A DNA stretch of 21,203 nt. It comes from Purshia tridentata. Taxonomy: Eukaryota; Streptophyta; Magnoliopsida; Rosales; Rosaceae. A program made the translations under genes and the position numbers. The stretch spans positions 1-21,203 of the forward strand of contig QANT01008609.1 of the NCBI GenBank assembly GCA_003254885.1, written 5' to 3'. Position 1 is the stretch's first letter. Each line of letters starts with the position of its first letter. The notes beneath the pieces are model-generated. The model saw nothing but the letters and a program-made list of their open reading frames with translations, did not search any database and was not told where the DNA came from. Below, one piece after another: positions 8,866 through 18,434 of this stretch.

Positions 8866-9188
8866 TTGACTTTGGGTGACGAACCTATTTCATCGCCCAA
8901 AGCCTACGTTTCGAGCCCATTCCCACTTGAAGGGTTACATTTTGAAACACATTTTGGTCGACGAAATGTGACTTTTCATCGCCCAAAGTCTCGGGGGAGA
9001 CGAAAACACATTCATCACCCCTGATTATTTCGTTGCCCAAAACTATTTCGCCCAAAGGGTTATTGAGCGACAAAAAATTCATCGCCCAAAGCCCTTGGAC
9101 TTAGGGCATTGAAAAAATAATTTTGTCGCCCAAAGATCCCTTGGGCAACAAAATTGTCTTCGTTGCCCAAAGTTTCGTCACCCAAAAG
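8866..9188. repeat. Subterminal motif block at the 5' end of the CACTA element
   Basis: Copies of TTTCGTCGCCCAAAG and its reverse complement fill this stretch. Examples are TTTGGGTGACGAA / TTCATCGCCCAAAG at about 8873-8901, GTCGACGAAA / TTTTCATCGCCCAAAG at about 8957-8989, GAGCGACAAAAAATTCATCGCCC at about 9064-9086, TTTTGTCGCCCAAAG at about 9122 and TTGGGCAACAAAATTG / TTCGTTGCCCAAAG at about 9142-9171. Dense short motifs directly inside the terminal repeat are characteristic of CACTA elements, where they bind an element-encoded protein. The same motif occurs at 405-780 and in each array unit. Confidence 0.75.
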
Positions 9189-9204
9189 TCTTTTTCTTGT
9201 AGTG
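9189..9204 (-). repeat. CACTA terminal inverted repeat (5' end)
   Basis: The plus strand reads TCTTTTTCTTGTAGTG, so the minus strand begins CACTACAAGAAAAAGA. This matches the terminal repeat shared by plant CACTA elements. Beyond it, copia integrase sequence resumes at once. Confidence 0.9.
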
Positions 9205-10020
9205 AACTTTTAGTCTTAGGATCTAACTTTTCTGCTGGATTATATAACCTAGCCTTAACTTGACAACCCTAAACACTCAAATGCATTAGACTAGGTTTTC
9301 TAGCTAAGTATAGTTCAAAAGGAGTCTTTGGAACATATTTACTAGGCACACAATTCAAAATGTAATTTGCAGTCTTGAACGTTTCCCTTCAAAGAAAATT
9401 AGGTAATGAGGAATTACTTACCATGCTTCTTACCATATCCTTCAAGCTCCTGTTATGCCTCTTTGTCACTCCATTTTGTTAAGGTGTACTAGGTATAGTG
9501 TATTGTGTCATTATCCCACGCTCTTCAAGGTATTTGGTAAAAGGTCCCTTTTGTTGCCCAGCTTCAGTGTACCTGCCAAAATACTCACCACCTCTATTTG
9601 ACCTTATAATCTTAATGTGTTTTTCCAACTATTTTTCAGCCTCTGTCTTAAAATCTTAAAACAATCAAATGTAGTAGACTTCTCAGACATTAAAAAAAGA
9701 TAAGAATATTGCGAGAAATAATCTATAAAATAAGTGACAAAAAATGGATTACCACAAATAGTTTTAGTTAGAAAAGGATGACAAACATCAGTATGTAGAA
9801 TTTCCAATAACTGTTTACTACGTGTATATCCTAGCTTTCTCGTGTTTGTCATTTTTCCTTTGATGTAGGCAATACAAATTGTAAAATCAGAAAAATTTAA
9901 TTTGGGCAATATATTTTCTTTCATTAAACATTTCATTCTAATATTTAGAGATGTGCCATAATTTTCTATGCCAAAGCATATAGAAGATTGATCATTTATC
10001 AGCATTCTTTTATTAGAAGT
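9205..10020 (-). pseudogene. copia-2 integrase remnant (GAG-pre-integrase and rve core)
   Basis: Minus-strand motifs in order are ILPKLNFSDFTICIAYIKGK (zinc-binding region), LLEILHTDVCHPF (first catalytic Asp), FVTYFIDYFSQYSYLFL, IIRSNRGGEYFGRY, QNGVTKRHNRSLKDMV, ANYILNCVPSKYVPKTPFE, RKPSLMHLSV and YNPAEKLDPKTKS. Integrase would join the cDNA to host DNA. Two of its three catalytic acids are gone: the second Asp is Asn (RSNRGGEY instead of RSDRGGEY) and the Glu is Lys (TKR instead of AER). In-frame stops fall before QNGV, before RETFK and in the HLxVWG motif (Trp to stop). The CACTA insertion cuts it at 9204. Confidence 0.88.
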
Positions 10021-10237
10021 ATAGCATTTACTATTGAAAATTCCTCATGGTAAGAACATTGCAATTGTCATAAATCATTATTAAGCAAAGCAATTCAAAG
10101 CAAAACATGAAATTTATTCTTCTGAAATAATCTCTTACTAACATGATCAATGATAAAGGAAAACTAGTTTGGAAAAGTTTGGAAACTGAAATTAAATTCC
10201 TTCTCATAGAATGTACAAAAAGAACATTCGTAAATTC
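10021..10237 (-). pseudogene. copia-2 protease to integrase linker, degraded
   Basis: The minus strand next to the protease carries a RRNLISVSKL stretch (about 10200), the conserved phrase that follows copia protease. Sequence after it is frameshifted and has stops up to the integrase region. No other feature is visible. Confidence 0.6.
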
Positions 10238-10450
10238 TTAAATAAAACCAAAATCAAGTTGCAATTTTATTCTTCCTATGGACTTTACAACAACTTTCTT
10301 TCCATTTCCAACAAAAAGCTTGAATTCATCCTGATTTGGTGCTCTCCTGCTTGTTAATCCCTGCAAAGTATTGGTGATATGCACAGAAGAACCATTGTCA
10401 AACCACCAAGTATTCAAAGGGACAACAACCACATTAGACTTAATGCACAC
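10238..10450 (-). pseudogene. copia-2 aspartic protease remnant
   Basis: The frame contains NTWWFDNGSSVHITNTLQG followed by LFVGNGKKVVVKSIGRIKL. This is the copia protease pattern W-x-D-S/T-G...H-I plus V-G-N-G. The protease would mature the gag-pol polyprotein. The catalytic Asp is present, but the D-S/T-G triad reads D-N-G, which should impair it. The frame is shifted against the upstream gag sequence. Confidence 0.85.
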
Positions 10451-11320
10451 AAAAACATGTAAAATCCCTTTCTAATTTGCTGACTTTTGTATTTTTCACA
10501 ATCCTTCTTCATGTGGCTAGGCTTTTTTCAAAAGTAGCATTTGAAAACTGCTGTTTTGACTTTAAGACTTTTAGATCTTTTAGATGGCTGAGCAGTTTTG
10601 AAAAGGTCATTAAAAGACTTAGGAGCATTGGAAGACTTACCAAAACATGAAGCGCCATGTTTATTTGCTGAGTGCACAAGATTGACTACCTCCTCTTTTT
10701 CATGTTTCTGCCTGTCTTTCTCTTGTGCACATATGGAAATTAGCTCATTTAAGTCCCATGTTTCATTCTATTCTAAGTGTTGTAGGAGACCTTCAATTGC
10801 CCAAACTTTGGTGGCAGGGAGTTGAGAGCTACATGCAGAAGGAAATGATCTGAAACTGGTAGTTGCAGCTTCTTAAGCTTGCTGGCAACATCAATTAATT
10901 TCATTATATGTTGTCTTACACCACTGGAACCATCATACCTAGAATAGTGAGAGAATTCATTAGATTGCTTGTTTCTGCCTTTTAAGACTCCTTAAATTTC
11001 TCACCAACAGCTACCAGAAAAGCTTTGGCTTTGTCATTGCTAGGAATTCCACCTCTCTCGGTTTCTGTTATAGCTCTCTTCATAATGAGAATAGACATCT
11101 TGTTGGATTTGTCTTATTTTTCCTTCTTTTGCTTCTCTTTAACAGTGCTTTCAGTTGTGATGGCAGTAGACTCATCCTATCTTAAAGCCAAATCTAAGTC
11201 CATCAACCGAAGAGCAATCTCCACACATCCTGCTTCTACTTCTTGTAATTATTTCCATTCAAAGTTTCAATTGCTAACAGGTTGAATGAAGAGGAACTGA
11301 CAACTGATTGTTCAGAAAAG
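10451..11320 (-). pseudogene. copia-2 gag remnant
   Basis: Minus-strand pieces in order are LLAIETLNGNNYKK (about 11278), EIALRLMDLDLALR, NKMSILIMKRAITETERGGI, NDKAKAFLVAVGEKF, YDGSSGVRQHIMKLIDVASK, DHFLLHVALNSLPPKFGQLK and a NELISICAQEK-type stretch, then the knuckle KCYF-stop-KKPSHMKKDC. Gag forms the virus-like particle that packages element RNA. The zinc knuckle should read C-x2-C-x4-H-x4-C; here its second Cys codon has become TGA. Several other stops and at least one frameshift are present. The match to copia Gag of the UBN2 type is through many short motifs. Confidence 0.85.
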
Positions 11321-12028
11321 GTTAGTGAAACTTATTTAAGATACCATATTGCATAAATACATTTTACCTTTGCGTTAAAATTTAACATGCATCGATTATT
11401 TTCCTTATTGCATAACCAACACATAAAATACTATGTAACTAAAAGTTTTCTAGACCTTTATGGCAGAGGACCATTCAAAACCAAGCTGTTTAGATATTGT
11501 AATGCACTAATCTTAAGATGAACCCGAGTAATAATTAACTTCCTTCAAAAAATTGCATTTGTCTATTATAATATAAAAATCACAATTATGGCCTACTGTT
11601 TAGACAATGCACTTTCGTGAAAAAGTTCAAAAACAAATTCTTTAAACCCAGACCAAAGCCGTATTTGTTTTCTTGCAGTCTATACTTTAACAAGCTAGAC
11701 TTTAAATCTTGTTTGTATATAGAATTAATTGATGCAAGTTACTAAATATAAGCTAAGGACAAGACACATCAAAAGGTATACTCAGCCACCAAAAAAAAAT
11801 ATTGAAAAAGGAATTCATACTAGCAATTGAAAACCAAGTATTATCATGAAGTATCAGATTACCGATCGATAGCTAATTTTGAGAATATTATCTTCAGTAA
11901 TAACCAAAATGATAAGGTTTATTTGTTAAAGATGTAGTTTTGGGTCTGTTTACTTTATAACTTGGTTTTAATTAAAACTATTAGTTTAATTTAGTATTTA
12001 TTATCGAACTCTAAGCTTGTAGCCATTA
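11321..12028 (-). other. copia-2 untranslated leader between PBS and gag
   Basis: About 700 AT-rich bases without a convincing frame lie between the primer-binding site and the first gag motif. This is the expected place of the packaging leader. I see no further elements in it. Confidence 0.6.
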
Positions 12029-12040
12029 GCTCTGATACCA
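12029..12040 (-). promoter_or_regulatory. copia-2 primer-binding site (initiator Met-tRNA)
   Basis: The minus strand reads TGGTATCAGAGC, complementary to the 3' end of plant initiator Met-tRNA and the usual copia primer site. It lies two bases inside the LTR end. Copia-1 carries the same 12 bases at 19852-19863. Confidence 0.9.
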
Positions 12041-12042
12041 AA

Positions 12043-12498
12043 TATAAGAAGTAAACAAACTTCAACTTTTAGCATACAAGCAAAGAATTACATCATGTTA
12101 TGAAACAAAATAACCAAAATGTGGAGACAATACTTGATTATGAAACCATTGTAGCTACTGGCGAACCAATTAAGTCAAGAAGGTCTTCTACTCTCACAAA
12201 ACTCTATGTCCACACTAGTAATAGGAACTAGATCAACATAAAATGAACCTATAATCTTAAAAGTAGGGAGCTTCTCTTTATATTTAATATAAGCCTATCC
12301 AATCCCCACCTATTAAAGGATTTTAACGGCAATCACAGTATCAGATAAGAACATATCCTATCTATAGCTTACTCAACGACTTAGTAGTTCTCTTAATTAG
12401 GATAAGCAGTTGGTTAAATATATTAAGACTCTATTAAACTATGTCATATTAAAAATATGTAACACTTGTAATCAACTAAGCCGATAATATTTCTTACA
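12043..12498 (-). repeat. copia-2 5' LTR
   Basis: The LTR is about 456 bp. On the minus strand it starts TGTAAGAA at 12498 and ends TTCTTATA at 12043, an 8 bp inverted repeat with one changed base; the expected end is TTCTTACA. The primer-binding site follows after two bases. A TATAAAGAG box lies at 12274-12282. The right flank after 12498 begins CTCCG, a candidate 5 bp target duplication that cannot be tested here because the 3' LTR is outside the window. Confidence 0.75.
12274..12282 (-). promoter_or_regulatory. TATA-like box in the copia-2 LTR
   Basis: TATAAAGAG on the minus strand lies about 216 bases into the LTR from its start at 12498, a reasonable place for the LTR promoter. No transcription data are available. 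Confidence 0.4.
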
Positions 12499-12800
12499 CT
12501 CCGTCCTTCAACAAGCGCACTCAGATTGCGGGACTCGAGCATGTTTTTAAGAAATACGAGATGAACGATGAGGTGTACCCAAATTTGTGAATTGTAGAGA
12601 AACTATTTTAAGAAGAAAATAAGATATTCATTATTCAGATACTAAATAAAGCAATGCCTCTCATGCAATAGGCATGCCCTTTCATACTACTGCCATGTGT
12701 CAATGACCCCAACAACAATAATACCATATAGCTAATACCGAGTAACAAATCTGTATCACAATACTACAATTCATAGCCTAATAAGACAACACAATAAATA
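12499..12800. other. Unassigned sequence between copia-2 and the gypsy chromodomain
   Basis: No reading frame, repeat or RNA gene is visible. By position it could be the 3' untranslated part of the gypsy element, whose coding sequence ends at 12801. Confidence 0.4.
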
Positions 12801-13209
12801 CTAATAAAAGATGGGTGAGCCATCAATCAAATCCACACCCCCAAGAAATAGCATGTCCTTAGACTGCAAAATCTGAAAAGCATTCTTGAATGGAAGTTGT
12901 ATATTTCCATATGTAGAATCCTCAAGACAGAAGCCTTGCCATTGAATCAACCAACGGTTGACTAGTACATTGTGTCTCTTAACTAGGGACAAGGATGGGA
13001 GTGCTAGTGCTATCTATGGGAGGCAAAGTGGAAGAAGGCACTATATCTCGCCCGAACTTAGCCTTAAAGTAGTGATATATGGAAAACGAAATGAATTTTT
13101 GAGGATGGAGTGAGCTATAAATGATTAGCAATAGAGCAAGCTCCGCTAAATCTTGAAATGGACCGTAGTAATGTGGAGTAATGTTAGTTTCAATATTTGT
13201 ATTGGCAAT
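12801..13209 (-). pseudogene. gypsy integrase C-terminus and chromodomain-like remnant
   Basis: The frame at 13254-12979 reads NITPHYYGPFQDL, a diverged HPKFISFS...FGRDIVPSSTLPPID stretch, matching the P-R-Y-Y-G-P-F and L-P-P motifs that end chromovirus integrase. A second frame at 12992-12801 reads LVKRHNVLVNRWLIQWQGF, LEDSTYG and LFLGGVD. This is the chromodomain layout, in which W-x-x-W-E-D-A-T-W-E is usual; here the last Trp is Tyr-Gly. Chromodomains direct integration to marked chromatin. A frameshift separates the two parts. Confidence 0.78.
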
Positions 13210-14820
13210 TTCCTTGACAAAATAGTTTGTAATCATTTTATATTTGAATCTCACGTAAGCTCTAGACTAAGTTAGGATCATTTGAGTGTGCAATGAAGAC
13301 TACACAGCTGGTTCTACATCTCACATGCCTAAGGTGATACTCATACCATGCATTTCATGCAACATCATATTTTTTACACAATAGTGCATGTTTTGACTAG
13401 TCTATGACATATCATACAGTACACTTTTCTGGCAGGGGAACTGCACATACTATCTTGTGAATATTAAGTGCTCCCACGTGAGAGCCTTTTATGTAGGTCA
13501 CTCTCCTAAATGGGTATTTGCACGTGTTTGATTTTCTGACTTCTTATGATTGGACTTTTACTCTCCTCATTTATTCTCCAGCCCATATCATCTTTAATGG
13601 GTTTTTATTTTGCACTATTCATCATCTTCCCCAAATCTTTTTTCTGAAAATGGAAACTTTCCCAAAACAACTCAACCCCCTCTCCCACATGATACTTTGG
13701 ATTCCCTTTGGCATATTCTGCTATGAGCTGTCCTGAAAGTTTGTTAGGACTTGAGCCTATTATTGGTTGCCATGTGGAATGGTGTGGGTGTGCGTGTGTG
13801 ACTGCTGCTATAGGATATGGGTAGCCCTTCATTCTCTTTGTCTCACACATTTTTGGAATGTTTTGAGTAGCCTTTGAGCTGAGTTTTTGGTGAGACCAAA
13901 TGGGTATTTTATTTTTCAAGAGTTGAACAGTTTTTCTTTGAAAAGTTTCTTGTATTCATCTCTTGATTTGTTTTTTACTAAAAACTAAATGGGTTTTGTG
14001 TATGAGTTTTGTATTGCTTTAAAAACATAAACACATCATTCTAGTTTTTAGATTTGGGTTTGTATTGGCTTCTTCAAATCTTGTTTGTTTGAAGGAGTTG
14101 ATCTTGTTCACCCAAAAAATTTGCATCTCACTTTCATATCTTGAAGATCCACAAGCAAGCTACAAATGGGGTGTTACGTGTTGATGATAGAGGATTGAGC
14201 TACCAACAACGTAAATGACTCTTGGCTTGTTGGTTGATGGTTGCACAAAGTGGGTATACTAGCTGCTACTTAGCTTTAGAATAAGTAAATGAGCTTGTAT
14301 ACTAATATAGACTTTGTATTGAACCTCAACATATTGGATTGCCCGGTTAGCGGATAAGACCCCTAGTTTTTTAACCCTTTAAGGTTTTTCTGGGTGAACA
14401 ACTTGTGTATCTCTTCCTTGTGATTGTTGAGTTTATTTGGGTCTTATACAGCTTGTGTTTATTTCCTTGGTATATGGTATCACACTTTGACTTATGGTTG
14501 ATTATATAGCATCTGATGAACTGAATATAATCTAGCATCTCACATCTCACTTTAGCTGTGGCTAGCACTGAGATGTCTATTTTGATGGATCCTTGAGTGC
14601 CTAGGTAGTCACTCCTCACATGAATACTTAAAATGCTAGCTGGTTATGTTTCTTGAGTTGTGCATCTGTCGTGCAGACGTAAGTGTGTTTGATTGGTTCA
14701 GTCTTGTTAAATAGTTTTAAAGTTGGGTTTGATCAGTGATCATTGTTTTACTTAGGTGCTTTAGGGTGTTAAAGCACTTTATACCAAACTTCAAGTAATT
14801 TTGTGACAGGTACAAGCTTG
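13210..14820. mobile_element. ~1.6 kb insertion in the gypsy relic, with LTR-like sequence
   Basis: The flanking gypsy motifs (LKLQPYRQ at 14830-14859 and NITPHYYGPF at about 13160-13190) are normally about a dozen residues apart, so this block is an insertion. Its edges share TATTGGCAAT (13200-13209) and TATTGGCGAT (14828-14837), one mismatch in ten; an alternative reading gives only a 3-base ATT repeat. Neither edge shows a clear inverted repeat. On the plus strand, 14335-14373 reads GGATTGCCCGGTTAGCGG and AGACCCCTAGTTTTTT, phrases I associate with copia LTRs. A partial primer-site match TGGTATCA follows at 14475-14482. It is probably a truncated or solo LTR. I see no coding frames in it. 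Confidence 0.5.
14475..14482 (+). promoter_or_regulatory. Possible degenerate primer-binding site
   Basis: TGGTATCA followed by CACT matches the first eight bases of the initiator Met-tRNA primer site, then diverges. It lies about 100 bases right of the LTR-like phrase at 14335-14373, in the order expected for a plus-strand element. Confidence 0.3.
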
Positions 14821-15480
14821 AATAGACTATTGGCGATATGGTTGCAATTTGAGGTAAACCCAATATCCCACAGCAAAAACCCTCTCTATTCAGTGCTTGT
14901 CAGCATATTGTTTCATTTGTGATTGAGACAATTGCAAATTTGACTTAAGGAGAGTCAAAAGAGTATCATGATCACAAAAAGCGAAGTCAATTTGATGCAC
15001 TAAAGTGGAACCAGGTAGGTAAGCAATGACGACAAGAGAAGGATACCCATAAAACGCTTCAAATAGGGTCATCTTGATAGAGGAATGATAGGTAGTCTTC
15101 CACCATTCAGCCTAAGGAATGCCAGAACCCCAAGTAAAGGGTCAATCCCCAACATAATAGCAAAGATAGTGTTCAATGGTGCAATTAACGACCTCTATTT
15201 ACTCATTAGATTGAGGGTGACATGCGGTGCTGTGGTATAAGCGAGTACCTTACATTTTAAAAAATGATCCCAAAAATTGCTGAGAAATATTGGGTCTCGA
15301 TCATTGACAATTGTGCGAGGTAGCCCATGTAGGCAAAACACTTATTTAACAAAGAGCTCAGCAACTTGCTTAGCACTAAAATGATGAGCCAACAAACTAA
15401 AATCGGAGCATTTCATCAACCAATTGATCCCCACAAAAATCACATTCTTCCCAACAGAATTGGGCAAGCCTTCAACAAAG
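14821..15480 (-). pseudogene. gypsy integrase core remnant
   Basis: Minus-strand motifs from right to left are EGLPNSVGKNVIFV (15474 downwards), AKQVAELFVK, HGLPRTIVNDRDPIFLSNFW, a YHSTACHPQSNE stretch with stop then IEVVNCTIEHYL, AEWWKTTYHSSIKM, TLFEAFYGYP, LLKSNLQLSQSQMKQYADKH and VYLKLQPYRQ. This is the rve core and C-terminal side of Ty3/gypsy integrase. The catalytic Asp of NDRDPIF and the Glu of IEVVN are still present. At least four in-frame stops and a frameshift abolish function. The first part of the domain lies beyond copia-1 at 20206-20245. Confidence 0.88.
15476..15480. repeat. Target-site duplication of copia-1 (left copy)
   Basis: CAAAG directly abuts the LTR start TGTTGG. The same five bases occur at 20201-20205. 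Five bases is the usual Ty1/copia duplication. Confidence 0.85.
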
Positions 15481-15809
15481 TGTTGGATTTAGCTTCAACT
15501 CACCTGCACTCAAACACTCAAGAATAACACCAAGAGTATAAAGAAGAATTGCAGAGGAAGATTGAAAAATAAACAGAGAGAGTTTTTGGGGTTTTAACTA
15601 CAGTTTGTGGTTTATCTTTTCATATTTCGTATATATCAAAAAAATATGCTTAGGATAGCTACCTAAGACTTGAGTGAAACACCAACCACACACAACATAC
15701 TCATGTGGCTTTATATTAATTAACACTAAAAGTCAAAGTAATATTAACTTTTACAAAATACTTAACAACTAAGGTAGGGTAGTTAAGTAAAAGAACATTA
15801 ACTTTAACA
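15481..15809 (-). repeat. copia-1 3' LTR
   Basis: On the minus strand it starts TGTTAAAGTTAATG at 15809 and ends AAATCCAACA at 15481, with intact TG...CA ends. It is about 90% identical by eye to the 5' LTR at 19866-20200, which carries an extra 4-5 bases near 20108. Confidence 0.92.
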
Positions 15810-15820
15810 CTCCCCCTTAA
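15810..15820 (-). promoter_or_regulatory. copia-1 polypurine tract
   Basis: The minus strand reads TTAAGGGGGAG immediately before the 3' LTR. This purine run is where plus-strand DNA synthesis starts. It overlaps the last codons of the RNase H frame. Confidence 0.8.
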
Positions 15821-16348
15821 TGCCTTGTTGCTTAACTCCCAAAAGTCCTCTGAGGTACTGCAACTTGTCTTTTGACAAGGCTTTAGTGAATATGTTTGAA
15901 ACTTGATCTTCAATTTTGCAATACTTAATCTCATTATCCTCCACTGCATCTCTAATGAAGTGATGCTTGATAGCTATGTGCTTGGATTGACTATGGTAGA
16001 CAAGATTTTTAGTCATAGCTATTGTACTTTGTTATCACATAAGATTGGAGTTGCTACTCCTTGTTTTTCACCAAAGTCTTCTAGGATTCTTCTCAGCCAC
16101 ATTGCTTGAGAAGTTGCCAAAGATGCAGATACATACTCTGCCTCTGCAGTAGACTGAGCAATAGTTTGTTGCTTCTTGGATGCCTGAGAGAATATGCCTG
16201 TTTCAAAATAGAATGCATATGCAGAAGTGCTCTTCAAATTATCTACACTACCTCCCCAATCACTGTCACAAAATCCAAATAACTTTGGCTCAATATTTTT
16301 TTCATACATAATGCCAAAGTCAATTGAACCTTGAATATATCTCAACAC
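15821..16348 (-). pseudogene. copia-1 RNase H remnant
   Basis: Minus-strand motifs are [54 protein letters not shown] and LCDNKV, then in a second frame MTKNLVYHSQSKHIAIKHHF, EDQVSNIFTKALSKDKL and the terminal LLGVKQQGIKGEC. This is the complete C-terminal region of copia pol. The metal-binding acids of SDWGG and STAEAEY remain. A frameshift after CDNKV separates the two parts. The domain would degrade the RNA strand during reverse transcription. Confidence 0.88.
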
Positions 16349-17300
16349 GCTCTTTGCTGTCTCAAGATGTATCTAAGTAGGCTTGTGCATAAATCTTGGT
16401 AATAGACGAGCAGCATACATGATGTTTGGCCTAGTAGCAGTTAGGTAGTGAAGGCTTCTAACTAAGCTTCTATATGGAGTTGCATCTGCTTCCTTACTTC
16501 CACCTTCTTATTGAAGTTTTTCATTGAATACCAAAGGAGTAGCTACAGGATTGCAACCTCTCATTTTGAATTTTTCAAGTAGAACTTTTGCATATTTCTT
16601 TTGAGAGATAAAAGTTCCATTCTCATTTTGACTGATATCAATCCCCAAAAAATGATGCAACAATCCCAAGTCACTCATTTCATATTTTTCCATCATCTCT
16701 TTCTTAAATTGCATGATCAAATTATTATTACTTCCAATAAACACTAAATCATCAACATAAAAAGAGACAATAAGCATATCAGAGTTACCTTCAGTCTTTG
16801 TGTTAAAGTTGGCTCATTTTTGCTTCTTTGAAATCCTTTCTTGATGAAATAGGAATCAATCTCCCCATACCATGCTCGAGGTGCTTGTTTCAAGGCATGG
16901 AGAGCTTTCCTCAGCTTATACAACTTCATATCTTCTCCTCTTACAACAAAACCTTGAGGTTGGTCTACAAAGACCTCTTCACTCAAGACTCCATTCAAGA
17001 AGGCAGACTTCACATCTAGCTGGTAAAGAAACCAACCCTTTTGAGCTACTAAGGAGATTAGAGCCCTTATTGTATCAAGTCTAGCCACCGGAGCAAAAGT
17101 CTCATTGTAGTCAATTCCAAGTTGTTGCAAGTACCCTTTTGCTACAAGGCTTGCTTTTTTCCTTTGAATGAAACCATCAAGGTTGAGCTTTGTCTTATAG
17201 ATCCATTTCACTCCTATGACTTCTTTGTCTTTAGGTCTGTCCACCAATTCCTAAGTTGAGTTTTTCTTGATAACAAAGATTTCTTCCTCCATAGCTTTCT
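16349..17300 (-). pseudogene. copia-1 reverse transcriptase remnant
   Basis: The frame at 17247-16744 reads [65 protein letters not shown] and [15 protein letters not shown] second frame at 16777-16508 carries [26 protein letters not shown] and KKYAKVLLEKFKM. Together they are the Ty1/copia RVT_2 domain. The YVDD catalytic motif and the first Asp (QLDVKSAF) are present. The break between frames is near 16800, just after NEPTL. An in-frame stop replaces the Trp of the usual WELVDRP start, and another ends the second frame at 16508. Confidence 0.92.
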
Positions 17301-18434
17301 TCTAGACTTCACTCTTGATTGCTTCTTCAAAATTTTCTAGTTTAGTAACACAAAAGTTACAGCTTGCATAGACATCACTCAAACTCCTCATTCTTATTGG
17401 TGTCAAACTAGGAGTTGAGGCTACAGGAGAGTTTGATTGAGGACTAGCAGTTGGGGACTGCTGAGGATTTTCTTGCCCTATCTCAGCTGAATTTTCTTCA
17501 TCTTCTCTGAATTTTGCAGATTGCCCTTGGTTTGAGTTTTGTTTCCAATCCCATGAGGCCTTCTCATTAAAGAGCACATCTCTACAGATCACAATCTTCT
17601 TTTTCTTAAGATTGTGAAGTCTATAGCCCTTTGTTTGATTGCTATAACTCACAAATACACATTTGTCACTTGATTCATCAAGTTTTGTCTTAGCTCTTTT
17701 GGAGTAAGAGCAAAACATATGCAGCCAAACACTCTAAGATGATTCACTGAGGGTTTTCTGCTACTCCATGCTTCAAAAGGTGTCATGCCTTCCACTGCTT
17801 TTGTTGGACATCTATTTAACACATAAACTACAGTATGTACTGCTTCAGCCCAGAAAGATTTAGGCATCCCTTTTTCATGTAAAATAGAATTTGCCATTTC
17901 TACAATTGTCCTATTCTTCCTCGCAGCTATTCCATTTTGTTGTGGAGTCTAGCCAACACTCAATTGTTTTTCAAGTCCTATGTCTTCACAGAATTTCCCA
18001 AACTCATTTGAGTTATATTCTCCCCCTCTGTCACTTCTTAAGACTTTGAGTAGTTTTCCACATTGTCTTTCAGCCATAATTTGAAACTTTTTGAAAACAA
18101 CAAACACTTCTGACTTTTGTCTTAGGAAATAAACCCAAGTTTGTCTTGTGCAGTCATCTATGAAGGTAAGAAAGTATCTATTTCCTGCTTGAGCAAGAGT
18201 TTTCATTGGCCCACAAACATCTGTGTGTACTAGTTCCAGATGTGATCTTGCCCTCCAAGTCTTGCATTTTGGAAATGAAACCCTATGTTGCTTTCCTAGT
18301 GCACAACCTTCACATACATTAGTCACTTCTTGTATTGTAGGTAGTCCATGCACCATTTCTTTTCGTTGTAGGTCCTTTAAGCTTTGAAAGTACAAATGTC
18401 CTAGTCTCCTATGCCATAGCCAACAGTTGTCCAA
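17301..18434 (-). pseudogene. copia-1 integrase remnant
   Basis: The frame at 18434-17949 has WLWHRRLGHL, CEGCALGKQHR (zinc-binding H-H-C-C region), LELVHTDVCGPM, FLTFIDDCTRQTWVYFL and VLRSDRGGEYNS. After a stop, the frame at 17897-17649 gives ANSILHEKGMPKSFWAEAV, LNRCPTKAV and TPFEAWSSRKPSVNHLRVFG. A third frame, 17718-17302, covers KTKLDESSDKCVFVSYSNQT, GYRLHN and an acidic linker. Two catalytic Asp residues remain, but the Glu is Ala (GIAARKN where GVAERKN is usual), so strand transfer would fail even without the stops. Confidence 0.92.

Larger units (their letters stand above)
1..9204 (-). mobile_element. CACTA (En/Spm) DNA transposon, left end outside window
   Basis: The right end, read on the minus strand, begins CACTACAAGAAAAA, the classical terminal inverted repeat of plant CACTA elements. 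It is followed by a subterminal block of short inverted motifs of the GGGCGACGAA / TTCGTCGCCC type. The interior carries a TNP2-like transposase pseudogene on the minus strand, so the 5' end of the element is at 9204. The 9205 side resumes a copia integrase in mid-sequence, which makes this an insertion into copia-2. No plus-strand CACTACAA end is seen near position 1, so the left limit is unknown and the element exceeds 9.2 kb. The only target-duplication candidate is AAC at 9205-9207, which cannot be tested without the left end. Several frameshifts and stops make it non-autonomous. Confidence 0.85.
9205..12498 (-). mobile_element. Ty1/copia element copia-2, 5' half (3' half beyond the window)
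   Basis: From right to left the element shows a 5' LTR (12043-12498), a primer-binding site (12029-12040), a leader, gag, protease and integrase. This is the Ty1/copia order, with integrase before RT. It breaks at 9204, where the CACTA element inserted, so RT, RNase H and the 3' LTR should lie left of the CACTA left end. All coding parts have stops and frameshifts. It is a different family from copia-1: their gag and protease-to-integrase linker sequences do not match. Confidence 0.85.

Noticed and set aside
8598..8900. 100-codon minus-strand frame rich in Ser, Pro, Leu and Phe
   Set aside because: It is explained by the GA-rich composition of the opposite strand and has no recognisable domain.
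12029..12040. Could the TGGTATCAGAGC site be part of a tRNA gene
   Set aside because: There is no cloverleaf around it; it is the complement of a tRNA 3' end and sits beside an LTR end, as a primer-binding site does.
13605..13919. 104-codon minus-strand frame inside the 1.6 kb insertion
   Set aside because: No motifs, and it sits in LTR-like sequence, so it is treated as chance.
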